From contig NZ_JACYTN010000001.1 of NCBI RefSeq assembly GCF_014841135.1, forward strand, positions 496,001 through 560,000: a DNA stretch of 64,000 bases. Direction: 5' to 3'. This document shows, in pieces, positions 63,247 through 64,000 of this stretch. Every line of letters starts with the position of its first letter. The first letter of the stretch is position 1. Position numbers and translations under genes: made by a program. This stretch comes from Paenibacillus arenosi. Its GTDB lineage: Bacteria > Bacillota > Bacilli > Paenibacillales > Paenibacillaceae. Below the pieces are notes generated by a model, which was given only the letters and a program-made list of their open reading frames with translations, ran no database searches and was not told the origin of the DNA.

Positions 63247-64000
63247 ATGAGCAAGGGGAAGGATTACGCTAAGTATTTTGACTTTTCTCAGGCCAAAGTC
63301 ATTTCAGAGGATGAGAACGGCAAGAAGATTCGTCTTAATGGCCGTGAAATTTATATTATGTCAGAACCTAATCAGCGTCAAGAAAAGCAGCGTGGCAAAC
63401 AGGACATTCAGGTGCATTATGAAGATGCGGTTCCTGAAACGCTGCGTGAGATTGGTAATGGTAAGCGCTACATCATTTATACGTTTGGCTGTCAGATGAA
63501 TGAGCATGATTCAGAGACGATGAGTGGATTGCTCGAACAGATGGGCTATGAGAAGACAGAGGATCGCAAGGAAGCGGACATCATTTTATTAAATACATGT
63601 GCGATCCGTGAAAATGCAGAAGACAAAGTGTTTGGAGAATTAGGGCATCTCAAAACATTGAAGCTTGAGCGGCCTGGACTTATACTTGGGGTGTGCGGCT
63701 GCATGTCTCAAGAGGAAAATGTCGTGAATCGCATCATGAGTAAGCATCAATTTGTTGATATTATTTTTGGAACTCATAATATACATCGTCTGCCGTTCCT
63801 CGTTCGTGATGCGCTGTTCAATAAAGAAATGGTTGTTGATGTGTGGTCTAAGGAAGGCGACATTATCGAAAACCTACCTAAGAAGCGTGCAGGCATGCGA
63901 GGATGGGTCAATATTATGTACGGCTGTGATAAGTTCTGTACCTATTGTATCGTACCGTATACGCGAGGTAAGGAACGGAGCCGTCTGCCAGAGGATGTTA
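63247..64000 (+). CDS. miaB: tRNA-2-methylthio-N6-dimethylallyladenosine synthase MiaB, 5' part
   Basis: Radical-SAM methylthiotransferase for A37 of tRNAs. The first 251 codons are present; the gene runs off the window end. After a ~70-residue hydrophilic lead, the UPF0004 domain has [26 protein letters not shown] and GVCGCMSQ with the three cluster Cys. The radical-SAM CxxxCxxC follows in [23 protein letters not shown] 63247 follows AGGAGTGACCAAGAGG. The C-terminal TRAM domain lies outside. Confidence 0.95.
   Translation, partial: MSKGKDYAKYFDFSQAKVISEDENGKKIRLNGREIYIMSEPNQRQEKQRGKQDIQVHYEDAVPETLREIGNGKRYIIYTFGCQMNEHDSETMSGLLEQMGYEKTEDRKEADIILLNTCAIRENAEDKVFGELGHLKTLKLERPGLILGVCGCMSQEENVVNRIMSKHQFVDIIFGTHNIHRLPFLVRDALFNKEMVVDVWSKEGDIIENLPKKRAGMRGWVNIMYGCDKFCTYCIVPYTRGKERSRLPEDV

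Overview
This window is a stretch of core chromosome from a low-to-moderate GC, endospore-forming Firmicute of the Bacillales. Paenibacillaceae is the most likely family. The evidence is a gene order that follows the Bacillus subtilis sigD-to-miaB region almost gene for gene, strong AGGAGG-type ribosome binding sites, many TTG starts, PolC-type replicase, sporulation genes (dpaAB, spoIIIE, sleB, spoVS, ylxY) and a short EF-Ts of the kind I associate with Paenibacillus. Every gene I can support lies on the + strand. I see no phage, insertion sequence, CRISPR array, rRNA or tRNA.

Layout. (1) 1-3448: end of the flagellar/chemotaxis region: the 3' end of sigD, a FapA-like protein, an unknown 108-residue protein, a SwrB-like membrane protein and a membrane-anchored protein with only the LysM-like part of MltG. 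(2) 3480-16810: rpsB, tsf, pyrH, frr, uppS, cdsA, dxr, rseP, proS, polC, covering translation, UMP, isoprenoid and phospholipid synthesis, site-2 proteolysis and replication. (3) 17034-28678: the nusA-infB operon (rimP, nusA, ylxR, ylxQ, infB, rbfA, nrnA, truB, ribF), then rpsO and pnp. (4) 28892-36709: ylxY, mlpA, dut, then dpaA-dpaB-asd-dapG-dapA, which makes diaminopimelate, lysine precursors and spore dipicolinate. (5) 36986-50771: RNase J, tepA, a YlzJ-like protein, spoIIIE, a SleB-type spore cortex hydrolase, ymfF/ymfH/ymfI/ymfJ/ymfK, rodZ, a tiny membrane protein and yajQ. (6) 51063-58375: pgsA, cinA, recA, recX, rny, ymdB, spoVS. (7) 58596-64000: a membrane-type (M19) dipeptidase, korA-korB, a stand-alone pduL and the 5' part of miaB.

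Most gene junctions carry hairpins. Many are convincing intrinsic terminators; several lack a U-tract and may be processing or partial-termination sites. Promoter-like sequences fit the functions: sigma-G-type sites before sleB and ymfJ, a sigma-K-type site before dpaA, a possible sigma-H site before spoVS, and a LexA (SOS) box before recA.

No wholly new multi-gene system is visible. The most interesting signals are small: a 60-bp minisatellite that builds a Gly/Arg/Gln-rich segment inside IF2; a perfect 20-bp palindrome on the predicted start site of the pgsA transcript, followed by a 28-codon ORF coupled to pgsA; mutually exclusive pairings in the rpsO leader; a branched 65-nt structure between proS and polC; and a promoter, Cys-rich mini-ORF and terminator packed together upstream of recA.
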